Part shown: positions 32,744 through 43,760 of the stretch, piece by piece
Layout: each line of letters begins with the position of its first letter
Position numbering within the stretch: position 1 is the first letter of the stretch
Origin: Undaria pinnatifida
Lineage: Eukaryota; Sar; Phaeophyceae; Laminariales; Alariaceae
Length of the DNA: 64,000 bases
NCBI GenBank assembly: GCA_012845835.1
Contig: JABAKD010000015.1
Span: 4,039,778-4,103,777, forward strand
Reading direction: 5' to 3'
Notes under the pieces: model-generated
Seen by the model: only the letters and a program-made list of their open reading frames with translations
What the model was told of the DNA's origin: nothing
Databases searched by the model: none
Made by a program: the position numbers and the translations under genes

Positions 32744-32979
32744 TGTGGATACAATTCCCTATTCCCTAGATCGTTCCGCCTCCTTATCAATATGATCCTT
32801 CAAGATCATCCTGGCTCCTCGAGGCAGACTCTGAGGTGTTTCCTCATCGTTTGACCCTCGAGCGTGCGGTTGCGCACATAACCCACCTCGGTGTGTCTCC
32901 ACACTAACACCAACACTAACACTAACACTAACACCTCCATCAGAGAAAGAGAAACCTGCGAAGGGACTACCGTCTCACA
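32744..32979 (+). repeat. 3' LTR of the gypsy element
   Basis: A 236-bp LTR starting TGTGGATAC and ending GTCTCACA. It differs from LTR 1 by about ten substitutions and a CAACACTAACACTAACACTA expansion. Confidence 0.9.
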
Positions 32980-32983
32980 CCAA

Positions 32984-33780
32984 ACTTATTTTTTTCTGAC
33001 GCAGCACCTGTTGCCCGAGGGCCTTCTCTTCACGGTTCGTCTCACAGGGCCTTACGCAATAAGCTAGCATATCTTTAAGCTTATACTAGCTGTTTGAGCT
33101 TATGGAAAAGCTTATGTCCGACCGAGCATAGCCAACATGCCAAATAGCTCATGTGAGAGCATAACAAGGGACATCGTGCATAAGGTGGCTATGCCCGCCC
33201 CCATTTCAGGTGTATATGTGCGTCTGGTTGTCTGGCAGCACGGTGGAGACGCCAAATGGGTGGCCGCACGGTAATAATATAAACCACGAGGCTTAATTAC
33301 ACCCATTGTCGGCTCTGTTTATCGCGATATTGGACGGTCCTACATGACAACACTCAAACACGCACACGCACGCGCGCGGGCGCGCGCCCACGCGCCCACG
33401 CGCCCACGCGAGCACAAAAAAAGCCGAGAGCGCAAGGGACGCAGCCGATCTTCCGATCTTGCGATCTTGCAGCGATGGCGACCGCTCTTCTCAAGTACAA
33501 CAGGGGGCGGGGAAAGTAGCATTGCGTCGTGCGGGGTGCGGGGGTACTGGGTAGTCCTCTACCAGGTACGAGTATATGTTTGGCTAGCTCGCTAGCTCTG
33601 TTTTTGCTGTCGAGTTTCGAGTAGAGAGTTCAAGCATACTTTTCAATCGACATGGTGGGCAGCTCATGGTGGGCGGTGGTATAGAAAAGGCAGCAAGGCA
33701 CTACTGGGCGCACTGTGCTGTATATGGACGCAACACACAATAACACACAACAACAGCAGTAGTAGTATGATACGTAAATA
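32984..33780. other. Short unique gap before the Helitron pair
   Basis: Contains an alternating CACGCGCGCGGGCGCGCG purine-pyrimidine run near 33359-33412 (possible Z-DNA) and a CA/AG-rich stretch just before the Helitron. No gene supported. Confidence 0.5.
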
Positions 33781-35550
33781 CAAGGGGCTAGCGCAGGATA
33801 GTAAATATTAAGAGGGTAAGAAGTAATGCCAAGAGTTAGACGAAGTTTGTTAATTCATATACTACGTATGGTGCGTATCATAAACAAAGCAATAAATAGC
33901 TGAGGCGTGCCCCCGCAACGACGGCAGCGGTCGGCGCCGACAAAATACCCGCCCGGCGCCGGTCGTCAAATGTACGGAACTGAAAATCTAAGGCACGCAT
34001 GACAATGAGGTGATGAGCGTTTGAGGAAAGGCATCACCGAGAAGGAAGCGATTGGCAAATAATGGAACCCAGTGAAGGGAGAAGAATATGGGAATAAATA
34101 TTTATTGCATTAACGTGAAGGAGAGCCCCCTTGAAACCGCACGAAGAGAGAAATGCGGAAGGCATCGCTAAGAAGGAATTACGCAAGCAGAATGCTCCAG
34201 CAAAAAAAAATCATGCAAGGGGGGGGCACAACTTGAAGGATGAAACTGAAATCACGGCAAGCTGGCAAAACTGAACAACAGAATGGAAAGCATTACCGGG
34301 AACGCAAAGCTTGCGCGACAGCATGAAGAAAAGCTGTGTGTTTTGAAACACCTGAGACAACAACGTTCAACCCACACTAATGACAACTGTCTAGAAACTA
34401 AAATCTTCAAGCCACACTAATGACAACTGGCAAAACTTAGATGAACGTCCAGAGCTTCGGAGCAACGCAAGCACCCGAGGCAAGAACGTTGAAGCGACAC
34501 TAAAGACAACTGGCTAGACTTAGACTAAAATGTTCAACGACCCTAATGAGAACTTGCTAGACTAATGACAACTTGCTAGACTAGAACCTAGGGAGGCAGA
34601 AAACGCACAGCTAGGACGAAAGCATGAAAAGATGATTGTAAGAACCACTAGACACAACACCATCAAACGAACCGGTCGGACTCGGACTAAAATCCACGGA
34701 AGGGGGGGAAGACGACAGGGCCGCAACCGAGTTTGATGGGTGTGAAAAGGTACGGAGCAACGTAAAACTGCACGTAAAGGGTTGTACTAAAAAAGGTACA
34801 ACGAGGAAGACAGCAAGAAAAGCTGTATTGGATGGACGAAAAGCATATCATCCAGCCCACACTAATGACAACTGGCTACGCTTGGAGTATAACGGAGGGA
34901 AGGAAGCAAATGTGTCAAGGCGGCAACCGATGACGAAGGATGCGACGAGCAACGGAGCAAAGAACAACTGGATGGGAAGGGTTCCAGAGAAAAACGCACA
35001 ACTAGCACGACAGCAAGAACAGCTGTACACCCGATAAATGACACAATGTGCACGACGGCATGAATGAAACACTATTTCCAACCGCGTAACACAACAGAAC
35101 TAAGGGAAGCGGCAGCGGGCAAAAACAGGTCAAACCGGACTGCACCACAAAAAAATGAAAGGGCTACTTACGGAAACATGAGTACTGAACACAAAGGAAG
35201 TGAAGACAATAAACCTAAAATGTCGAGGAGGAAGGAGTCAAACTCTACGCAACAAAGACGACGGTGTAAACACACGAAGTGGAACACTGACACCGCCTAC
35301 CACTAATAACGATGTACATATACAAGGATGCTGAAGGCAATCCTCAAGGTCGATACGCCCGAGCGCGGAGGGCGAAGGAAAGGGCGGGGTGTTGTGTAGG
35401 AAGCACGCCCATGTAAATGAAGACTGGATTACAAAAGTAATCGCCAGCTACAGGGCCGAGTGTGGAAGGCGAAGGGTAGAGAGAGAAGTCATGTCGGTAG
35501 CACACCGAAGTAGCGAGCACATGTTGGGAGGACACCGATGTAGGGAGCAC

Positions 35551-38500
35551 TTAGGCACCTGTTGGAAGAGGATTGGCGAGTGCAACGGATGGTGGGAAGG
35601 TAATAGTTAGCGAGTCGTAATGTTTGGATATTGGGTTGAAGAGTAGGTGGATGGTGTCGGTGTAGGCAATTGGCACGATGGGCAGGGGCGATCCAGCGAA
35701 AGAAACGTGCACTGTCCTGCCGTACTTCAGCTGAGCAGAGATTATCTCAGGGTGTCCCATGTAGGTTGCAGGATTGGACATGAGCTCAAGGTAGTGGTCG
35801 TACGATTGGTAAAGACATGGGGGCTCACCGAGAATGGGCAAGTTTTCAATGCCAATGCCAGATGTAATTGCTGCTTGAAATGTATGAATGTGACGGTTAG
35901 CATCGAGGTACTGAACAATTTCTTGTCGAATCTGGGAGTGAAGGTTAGCGTCACCAAGAAGAGCACGTGCGAGAGCACGAAATCCGCAAGATCCGTCACC
36001 AATTTCGTGGCAAATAGACCATGAAGGCGTAGGCGGTAATGACGGTGGATGAAAAGACGAAGGGGGTAAAAAGGGGGGTAAGGGTGGAATTTGGCGAACA
36101 ATTCCAGTAGCAGCTTCTACAAAAGGGTCATAGACAACGTTCGCAGCATGAGGAATGCCGTTGAGAACATGAGATGGGGAAATGAGGCACATGACAGAAT
36201 GCCTATTTTGAGCACGGCTGAGGGCAACATAGAGTTGCCCATGGGCGAAGACATCACTTCGAAGGTCTAGACCTATACGGGTAAGTGTTTGACCTTGAGA
36301 TTTATTGATAGTGAGGGAGTATGCAATTCGCAAAGGAAATTGTACGCGTTGGAAAGTTACACCGTTTCTGCCGACCTGCGCGTGAAACAAAATGCGAGGA
36401 ATGAGAACGATTGGTTTGTCCGGAGTGAGTAGTTCTACCTGGATAACGCGAGAGTTAGGAGGAATGCCTCTGAGAACGACTTTTTGGCCATTGACGAGGC
36501 CCTCGGAAAAATTGAGGTTTCTGGTGATCATAGCAAGGGCGTCAGATTTGAGATGAAGCTGATGAGGGGGAACACCTTGGACGTTGAGACTGTTAAGGTG
36601 TTCAGGCGAGGCGAAGGCGGTGTTGGTGTTAGAATCGTCTTTTACTAATGTGTCAGAACTATAAAAGGTAGCGGAGCTTCCGGGACGTTTGTCGGTGATG
36701 TGATCATTTGATGCGTCGATAGAAGAGTTGGTTGTGGCCAATAAGGCACGATCGTGAAGTAAGCGGGTATCAGCATCGGGATCAGGATAAACAAATTTGG
36801 CTAACGTATCGAAGTCAGTGGTGTGTTGAAGGGTGAAGTGGTCGGTAGAGGAGACGTCGTGGGAGTTTGAAAGGGGCATGAGGTCCGCGCCGTCCGGAAA
36901 TCGCACGCTTGGTTGGCGGTTTTCACCGACAGCGCGAACAAAAGAAGCATAAGCAGCGTCGTCCCTGTCACGCTGTGAGATAGTGAGGCGTACGCGAGTG
37001 ATATCACGCCATAAGCAGCTAGAGATAATGGACGCCTCGACCGTATCGGCAGCCGATCCGAATTGGACAATGGGTCCTATTTGGCGGAAGTCACCAGAGA
37101 AGATGATAGTCTTACCTCCGAAGATGGAGGAGTTGCGCATAAGGTCACGTAATGTAATGTCGAGGGCTTCGATGCAGTATTTATGGGTCATGGGAGTTTC
37201 ATCAAAGATGATGACATCGCACTTCTTAATGAGCTCGGCTCTCTGCGTTTCGCCGTTGATGTTGCACATAGCTCCAGGGACAACGTACTCGTTGAGGGGA
37301 AGTTTGAACATGGAGTGCGCCGTCCAGCCACCAGGTAGCTGAAGGGCTGCAATTCCTGTCGACGCGACAGCAATGACAGTGTACCCCTCACCCCTTAAAC
37401 GGGAAGCAATTACTTTTTCGGTGAACGTTTTACCCGTGCCTGCTGGGGCATCTATCATGAAGGCTTTCGGGTGGCGCTGCTTCACGGCGTCTATTACAGC
37501 GGTGTAAACGCGAAGCTGTTCAGAGGTGAGTAGAGGTTCGTGGACGTCTGCGTAAGAGGTTTGTTCGTCAGCATCAAAAGAAGATTTCATTCGCTGGTAT
37601 TCGGTTTGGCGATGTGTGGCGGACGGAAGACCGAGCTGTTCATTGGTCTTGCCATGTAGCTGTAATTCAATGTCTATCAATCGCAAGGCTTCCTGTGAAG
37701 CTTCTTCCCTGTCGAAGCGACGAGTCAGGTCTTCGATGAGGTCATCATGGTAATCAGTCCATAACTTCGGCGCAGGACCGCCGTCTAAAATCAGGGTGAC
37801 AAAAAGACCGCGCAATTGATGTGGCATTTGGAAGGAAATGGCTTCTTCCATGCAAATGAAGTACTCTTCTTCGCCGGAGATTAAACCGCGTGCTCTGGCG
37901 GCGTCATGGAAAGTCGGATGCTGGATGGGTTGTCCTTCCGGGTTTCGTACGGTACGGAGTTCGAGGAAGGATCTACCAAACCATTTATGAAGCAGGAGGC
38001 GGAGGTAGAAGAGATCACCAACAGCGGGGGTTTGAAACTTAATGCGGCACACATGGGGTGATTGTCTTTCGGAGACGACGTTGCCGTAACCGTCCAACCA
38101 TGAGCCAGGTGGGGGAGCAGATGGGATGGGGTGGTCTTTTTTCTTTTTGGTAACGACGTAAGATTCATAATAATCTAGCATAGAAAGTGGGGTAAAAATA
38201 GAAGGAATCGGTCTCTTGAAATATCTCATAAGGTCTGAAACGGCTTCTTCAGCGATGTGTTGGCGTTGTTCATGCGTATCAGTTGGTGTGAAAACGACGT
38301 GGTTTTCGCCCTCAAGGTGGGCGAAGAGAAGAGTAACGGCAGGCGCACGATTAAGCAGATCGAAACCAAGAAGTCTCCAGTTTGCCTCGGCGGCAGAAAT
38401 ATATCGTGTTTGACGGTATTGTTCGACTTCACTAGATATCCCAGATATTCTTGCTTTCGCCATATCAGCACCCTTGGTCACATACTTGAAAAGATACTTA

Positions 38501-39480
38501 ACACAAGAAGCCGCGGTGACAACGTCGACACATATATGGCAGTCAAACTTCAGAAGCAGATAAGGATTATATGGGACAACCCATTGGTTATCGATGGTGA
38601 CATCTTTCCAAACATCTTCAACTTTCTGACGAATAGTGGCGGTGTCGCCGTTATCTGTTCGTTTATACTCTGCACGACCGGATTTCTCGTTAAGTGTAGC
38701 GGTGCTTTTAAAGGGCTGAGGGTAGTATTTGTTGCAGTACTTTCTTCGAGATTGGCGGTTAGTTTCCATACTTGGAGAATTGGGATTGTTTGCGCCGCAA
38801 GGCCGGTGAACCATGAACTTGAGAACTTTTTCTCGTAGGCGGCCTTCCGCTATACTGGCAGAGGGCAGCTGAGCCCACACCCAAGAATCCATTAAGTCCG
38901 GCGTGTTAGGACCATCTCCCTTGAATCGGGCGACAATGTGTGCATGGGGGAGACCGCGCTTCTGGAACTCTATGGTATACATATGGTAGTCGTATGGCCC
39001 GAAAACGTTGCCACTTTTGAGTTCTTTCATAATTTCACCGAGCTTGATTTTGAAAACACGGCAGCACAGGTCCGGGCGATCGGAAGCACTTTGATTAGGT
39101 TCGAGATTATCAACAATTTCGCTCCACAATGGATTGCAAGTTACGGTTAACATGACATGCGGCTTTCCTTTGCGGTTGACGACGGCGAGGGCGTCTTCTG
39201 TGTTTTTCTTCCTTTTAAGTGGAGAGCCATGAAAACTCGCTGGCAGTAAATTTCCGGGCATGTCCGCCGCTGTTGATTCTTTAACGGATCGATACGTCGA
39301 CAGTCGCTGCTGCATGGCGTCACGCTCGACGAACGTAAGTGTGTCTTCTTCAAAACGGGAATACATGGAACAACTCCATTCCTGGGCAATGCGGCTATTA
39401 GTTTTAAAAACTGGTTCGCACAACAGACGTTGGCGGCAATAGAACAGAAATGGAACATGCTTCGTGTTCGAGCGATTCAT
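35551..39480 (-). CDS. Rep-Pif1 helicase-OTU protein, left Helitron copy
   Basis: A 1309-aa frame identical to the right-copy protein except for a few residues, for example Pro instead of Ser near residue 1006 (GIPPNS). The Rep HUH (PHAH), the two tyrosines, Walker A APAGTGKT, Walker B FDETPM and OTU GDGSCGF are all intact. As in the right copy, it lies in the same frame as the preceding ORF (39484-40053), separated by one in-frame TGA. See the right-copy entry for residue positions. Confidence 0.92.
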   Translation of the reverse strand: MNRSNTKHVPFLFYCRQRLLCEPVFKTNSRIAQEWSCSMYSRFEEDTLTFVERDAMQQRLSTYRSVKESTAADMPGNLLPASFHGSPLKRKKNTEDALAVVNRKGKPHVMLTVTCNPLWSEIVDNLEPNQSASDRPDLCCRVFKIKLGEIMKELKSGNVFGPYDYHMYTIEFQKRGLPHAHIVARFKGDGPNTPDLMDSWVWAQLPSASIAEGRLREKVLKFMVHRPCGANNPNSPSMETNRQSRRKYCNKYYPQPFKSTATLNEKSGRAEYKRTDNGDTATIRQKVEDVWKDVTIDNQWVVPYNPYLLLKFDCHICVDVVTAASCVKYLFKYVTKGADMAKARISGISSEVEQYRQTRYISAAEANWRLLGFDLLNRAPAVTLLFAHLEGENHVVFTPTDTHEQRQHIAEEAVSDLMRYFKRPIPSIFTPLSMLDYYESYVVTKKKKDHPIPSAPPPGSWLDGYGNVVSERQSPHVCRIKFQTPAVGDLFYLRLLLHKWFGRSFLELRTVRNPEGQPIQHPTFHDAARARGLISGEEEYFICMEEAISFQMPHQLRGLFVTLILDGGPAPKLWTDYHDDLIEDLTRRFDREEASQEALRLIDIELQLHGKTNEQLGLPSATHRQTEYQRMKSSFDADEQTSYADVHEPLLTSEQLRVYTAVIDAVKQRHPKAFMIDAPAGTGKTFTEKVIASRLRGEGYTVIAVASTGIAALQLPGGWTAHSMFKLPLNEYVVPGAMCNINGETQRAELIKKCDVIIFDETPMTHKYCIEALDITLRDLMRNSSIFGGKTIIFSGDFRQIGPIVQFGSAADTVEASIISSCLWRDITRVRLTISQRDRDDAAYASFVRAVGENRQPSVRFPDGADLMPLSNSHDVSSTDHFTLQHTTDFDTLAKFVYPDPDADTRLLHDRALLATTNSSIDASNDHITDKRPGSSATFYSSDTLVKDDSNTNTAFASPEHLNSLNVQGVPPHQLHLKSDALAMITRNLNFSEGLVNGQKVVLRGIPPNSRVIQVELLTPDKPIVLIPRILFHAQVGRNGVTFQRVQFPLRIAYSLTINKSQGQTLTRIGLDLRSDVFAHGQLYVALSRAQNRHSVMCLISPSHVLNGIPHAANVVYDPFVEAATGIVRQIPPLPPFLPPSSFHPPSLPPTPSWSICHEIGDGSCGFRALARALLGDANLHSQIRQEIVQYLDANRHIHTFQAAITSGIGIENLPILGEPPCLYQSYDHYLELMSNPATYMGHPEIISAQLKYGRTVHVSFAGSPLPIVPIAYTDTIHLLFNPISKHYDSLTITFPPSVALANPLPTGA

Positions 39481-39483
39481 GGT

Positions 39484-40053
39484 TCATGATTTGTAAGGCA
39501 GAACTTCAGATTTATGGCCCTTACTCCAGCCACTCTCTCCTTTACAGAAGAGGAACGGGAATTGAAGGGGCTCAATAGCGCTGCTCCATAAGGGTAAGAA
39601 ACGTGGTTTAGAATCTGGGCTGTCTTTTGGGTAGGTAACAATAGGTTGTGTTGTAGAAGTGCATCGTTGACCTGAAGGGTATAGTAAAGCTGCTATTTCG
39701 GGTGCAGCCACGGGTTGTCCTATAACCGGTCCATCGTTGGCTCTGCTAACGTCTGCGAACTCTATGAAGGCAGGTCCAGAAGTGACGTTTGGTGAATTAA
39801 TGACAGTGTCAACAGCAGCTTTGTACTGATGAGCCCATGGGATGTTGCCAGTAATGTAGTTTCTTAAAGACGTCGCAATATTGTGATTCATTCGTGTGGA
39901 CTGAGATTGCTGAGTAAAATCGGAGTCATATATATATAAAGGCGAGCAGTGTTGCCAACAGTTAGGTTTTCGTACTGCTCTTGGAGGTCGAAAATTCGAT
40001 GGTACGCTTTGCCATGCATAGTAAGCATTGAAGGAGGGGGTGGGTTGGTCCAT
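39484..40053 (-). CDS. Helitron N-terminal region, second ORF, left copy
   Basis: A 189-aa frame, mirror of 48456-49025. Its useful part begins at LYIYDSDF after the TA-repeat frame change and runs to PFLFCKGESGW before TGA. In intact Helitrons these segments (LYIYD and the P-L-F-P-F-G-W-like block) are part of one polypeptide with Rep. Confidence 0.75.
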   Translation of the reverse strand: MDQPTPSFNAYYAWQSVPSNFRPPRAVRKPNCWQHCSPLYIYDSDFTQQSQSTRMNHNIATSLRNYITGNIPWAHQYKAAVDTVINSPNVTSGPAFIEFADVSRANDGPVIGQPVAAPEIAALLYPSGQRCTSTTQPIVTYPKDSPDSKPRFLPLWSSAIEPLQFPFLFCKGESGWSKGHKSEVLPYKS

Positions 40054-40985
40054 GTTCTTTTGTCCATTCCGCCTGCCCCGAGGGCGATGAAAGAGAACAG
40101 AGAGTTATACCTTCGTTGATTGCGACTGAATTCCGAAGAGTAAAATATATCCCATACATCAGCAGGAATAGGTCGTAAAGGGTGTGTCGCATATTCGCCG
40201 TTTTTGCAACAGTTGCATTTATTTTTTCGTTCTTCTTTCCACAACATTGCGCCGCAGTGCGGGCAAACGTAGTTATCTTCGTGTGTAAGAACGGTGTTTT
40301 CGAAAATATTAGAGTCTGGAATATGGGTCATTGAGTTGAACTCTTGAATACCTTTCGGGGAAATAAGAGGAGCGTTGGAGGCAGGAGGTGGAAGGGTCGG
40401 GTGGCGAGGAGCTCGCATGCGTGTAAAATGATCGCGAATTATTGCTGAATCGTCATCAGCTTGACGTGTTGGTTGGGTACGTAAACGTCTAGCTGCGAGA
40501 ATGGCCGTACGTGCAGCGCGGCGGCGGCGAGCTTTGGAAGCTCGTCTAGCTGCAACGTTAGTTTTTCTGTGGCGTTCAGAGGTATCATGTGTGTTGGAAG
40601 TTCGCCTCACAGCACAAGCACTTCTGGATCGTGTGACAGCAGGCGTAACTTCATGGCGTTGCTGAGATTGGCTATCAGAGGGTTCAGTTGAGTTGGAAGG
40701 TGGTCTATGGGGTTTATCTCGTGTAACAGCACATGCGCTTGTAGAAGCTCGTCTGACAGGACATGCACATCTGGATCGTGTGACAGCAGGCGTAACTGCG
40801 TGGCGTGGCTGAGATTGGCTTTCAGAGGTTTCAGTAGAGTTGGAAGCAGGTCTATGGGGATCATCTTGTGTAACAGCACACGCGCTTCTAGATCGTGTTA
40901 CAGCAGGCGTAACTTCATGGCGTGACTGAGTTTGGACTTCAAAGTTATCAGTAGGTAAGTGGTCAGGTAGGTGGGTTGGCATCAA
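39888..40985 (-). CDS. Zinc-finger N-terminal ORF, left copy
   Basis: A 365-aa frame, mirror of 47524-48621, with the same three internal repeats around VTPAVTRSRSACAV, an Arg/Ala-rich basic stretch, and the CPHC...CNCC zinc finger. Confidence 0.75.
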   Translation of the reverse strand: MMPTHLPDHLPTDNFEVQTQSRHEVTPAVTRSRSACAVTQDDPHRPASNSTETSESQSQPRHAVTPAVTRSRCACPVRRASTSACAVTRDKPHRPPSNSTEPSDSQSQQRHEVTPAVTRSRSACAVRRTSNTHDTSERHRKTNVAARRASKARRRRAARTAILAARRLRTQPTRQADDDSAIIRDHFTRMRAPRHPTLPPPASNAPLISPKGIQEFNSMTHIPDSNIFENTVLTHEDNYVCPHCGAMLWKEERKNKCNCCKNGEYATHPLRPIPADVWDIFYSSEFSRNQRRYNSLFSFIALGAGGMDKRTWTNPPPPSMLTMHGKAYHRIFDLQEQYENLTVGNTARLYIYMTPILLSNLSPHE

Positions 40986-41138
40986 AAGCGGGATGCAACG
41001 TAAAGTGGGTCACCAAAACTCGGTGTTGGAATGACAATAATCAGGGCTATGAAAAGCCAGTATCAGGGCTAATATAAGCCAGTATCAGGGCTAATGAAAG
41101 CCAAATATGATATGGTAAACGACTAACCTTTTGGATCT

Positions 41139-43424
41139 TCAAAAGTCGGCGAAGTCGGAGGGGACCAAGGCAGAGGGGTTCTTCGCCTCACTTTCCGCGG
41201 AGGCTCCCGTCTTGCGCAGGAACTTCTTCTCGTTCACGAGCTCTTGGCGCTGTCAAGACGAACATGGGGAAGAGCGCAACACAGGAAAAATAAGGAGTGT
41301 GATCATATGTTATAAAGAAAAGAGCCAGACCTACACAACAGACGGAAGGCGGCATGATGAAAATCTACGATGACTGCGTACCTTCTTCGCCCAGAGACGC
41401 TTAGCGCAACGCAGGTGCAACGGCTCCGGAATGTCGGCGTTGGCCCACCCCTTGACCACGAGCTGGCCGTCCTCGATCTGGCCAGTGCACCCGTCGCGGA
41501 GGTGGTCGAACGTGTGCGTTGGGTCGTAGCATATGCAGAGTTCCTGTGTGAAATCATGCGTAGGGAGGGGAAAATTATAAACAGTAATATATACTCGTAT
41601 GAAAGATGCATCTAATATGTGTTGACTCAACCGATAAATATACTCGTATGAAAGATGCATACAATATTAGAAAAATTCACTTGATAAAAGGATACATTTC
41701 CCTTCACAGCTGTCAGATTTTGTCCCCCTCAGAAACGGGTTTTATAGTTTCCGCGCACAGACTGACTAAAATCATCCTGTTGACCCTGATAGCTACACTG
41801 TAGTTGTAAGGGGAGTCGCCGACCTATATACTGAGGACACACAACTCGTAATGCGCGCGATCGGAGTATCACACACAGCTTGCAAAGATGAGTTTCGACG
41901 AAATCTTCGATCTCACAGCTGGAGTGTATTTTCATTTTTATAATATTAGAAAAATTAAAAAAAAAAACAGCTGTGAGCAATATGTGTTACATCATGTAGA
42001 ACACAGGCGTTTATAAATATACTCGTGTGAAAGATGCAGTTGGACACAGGCAATTGTCGCTCACTCCGATGAGGTCTTCTGTGGCCGAGGTCCCGCTGGT
42101 GAAAACTTCCTCCCCGGAAGCGTTCGTGACCCTCCGGCCAGCGCAGTCCTCGAAGTGTGCGTGCAAGTTCTCGTACTCTTTGAATCAAGTATACGGACGG
42201 AAAGCAAAAAACGAGACAGACACGAGAAAAAAGCAAAAACGAGACGGACGCGGGAAATAAAGCAAGTATGAGTCCCCTGAAAAAGAAAAAAAAACAGCAA
42301 CAGCAGTAGTATTCAGGCGGGTTGGCAAGTGTTTTAATTTCAACGTGCCTTTGATACGACACGAAAGAGGGCTGTGATGGTGCCGAAGAAACATATACGC
42401 AGGCTAACCCGGAAGGACGACGAAAGGATGCGATTACAGAGCAGAAAAGAGACGGACGCCCTACGAGTAAACGTAAAAAAAAAAGCAGGTAAAAGCGGAA
42501 CAAAGCCAGTGAAATCGCAGCAGGGCGTTTTCGCAAAGGAATAAACGTTCGCCATACCGTCGGTACATACAGCGCACAAAATAATACGCTCAAAGGAGGG
42601 CACACACGCTGGCAGGCGGACAACGCAGGACGAGGAAATGATGCGAGGATCAGACGAGTCACGCACGGGGCGACTTACACTGCAGCAGTAGGGCGCAAGG
42701 CTGCAGAAGTGAGATGAAAAACAAATACGATCGTAGGAATGAAAAGTTGGGGGGAAAAGCCAGTAAACACCAGTAGGGGAAAAGAAGGCAGTAAACACCA
42801 ATCAAAAGTAGGCGCTCAACAGAGTAGCAGTCGTGCGGTTTGGCAACATACCCTCAGAGGGCGCTGAAAGAATGGGACACACGTCGGCATGCAGACACGG
42901 CTGGACGGTGGAAGGATGCAAGGCATCAAATGATCACACCCGGCAGGCAATCCAACAGCAGCGCAATAAAACCCCGGGCAAAAGCGCTGTACTGCTGTTG
43001 TATCGACTATGCTATTATACGATAGCAAAAATACCGAGGAAAGAAACGAAAGGGCAAAAATACCATACTCACTTGGCTTGCCGTCGTCGTCGACCTCCCC
43101 GTCAAGCTTCTTTCCGATGGAGATGGCGCCGTTGACCGGGAGGATGAAGACCACACAGATAAGCTTGGACTGCTTCTTGGTCGAGTCGCGCTCGGGCCGA
43201 AACTTGTTCGCGGTGAAGGGGCAGGAGTCAGGATCCCCCTGTACGTTTTGGTCACAGGAGTACCAAACTACACCACGGGATGTCACCTTCTCCAGGAGGA
43301 ATCCGGCGCAGCTGTCGTCGCCGCAACTTTTAGTCGTCAGGTCGCCGACGACTTGGAACGACCTGGTGCCCGGTGTGTCGCTGGGCTTCGGCTTTTTCGC
43401 GGGAGAACGCTTGAGCGGGTCCAT
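41139..43424 (-). CDS. Accessory protein of unknown function, left copy, four exons
   Basis: Exons on the minus strand: 43073-43424, 42065-42177, 41382-41543 and 41139-41249. It mirrors the right-copy gene exon for exon with the same splice sites. At least one residue differs (RPERD against RPERN in exon 1). Intron 2 carries the R5 repeat with its 15-bp flanks, as in the right copy. That all four exons stay open in both copies suggests recent selection or very recent duplication. Confidence 0.6.
41678..41941 (+). mobile_element. R5 insertion in the accessory gene's intron 2 (left copy)
   Basis: A 264-bp R5 copy from CACTTGATAAAAGG to the T-rich tail after GCTGGAGTGTATTTTC. It is flanked by the perfect 15-bp direct repeat AATATTAGAAAAATT at 41663-41677 and 41942-41956. 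A duplication of this length fits target-primed retroposition (SINE-like), although no Pol III promoter is evident. The same insertion with the same flanks is in the right copy, so it predates the Helitron duplication. Confidence 0.7.
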
Positions 43425-43686
43425 CAGGCAACAATGGTGATGCGAGAAGGTGCTGGGGAGCGCTTGTGAGTTGTTGTGAGTTGTGAAGGTGTGGGCGTTT
43501 GCTGCATGCCGCAGATATGGGAGATACTGGAAAGGGAAAATGCCGACAAATTTTTCCTGATTTCCCGTGTGCGGCGGAACAATGCGAGAAGGCAGCCTGG
43601 AAATTATGGGAGAGCATGGCGGTTCACCCCAGCTGGGTGACGCTCTGCGTTGCTACGCAGAAAGGCGCGGCCACAGCTGCTGCTAC

Positions 43687-43760
43687 ATTTGTAGCTTCGT
43701 GATGCTGCTGTGCATATACCATTTGTAGCTTCGTGATGCTGCAGGCTCATCATAGCTTCA
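43687..43760. repeat. Tandem duplication near the Helitron 5' end (left copy)
   Basis: CATTTGTAGCTTCGTGATGC occurs twice about 31 bp apart, followed by CTG-rich sequence. The mirror is at about 44749-44822. Confidence 0.7.

Larger units (their letters stand above)
24306..32979 (+). mobile_element. Decayed Ty3/gypsy LTR retrotransposon, 8.7 kb
   Basis: LTR 1 is 24306-24516 and LTR 2 is 32744-32979. They start (C/T)GTGGATAC and end GTCTCACA, differ at about ten positions, and LTR 2 carries an extra CACTAA-type expansion of about 24 bp. The direct repeat CCAA flanks the element at 24302-24305 and 32980-32983. A primer-binding site TGGCGTCGAGGCAG starts 3 nt after LTR 1, and a purine run AAAAAGGGGGGGG precedes LTR 2. 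Domain order is gag, protease, RT, RNase H, integrase (gypsy order). Frameshifts and stops break every domain. A nested DNA transposon sits at 31168-31962. Confidence 0.92.

Noticed and set aside
41955-42801. A 235-aa protein and a 153-aa frame on the minus strand in the accessory gene's first intron (and their mirrors)
   Set aside because: They lie in T-rich intron sequence, are Phe/Leu-rich without a motif, and are open in both arms only because the arms are identical.
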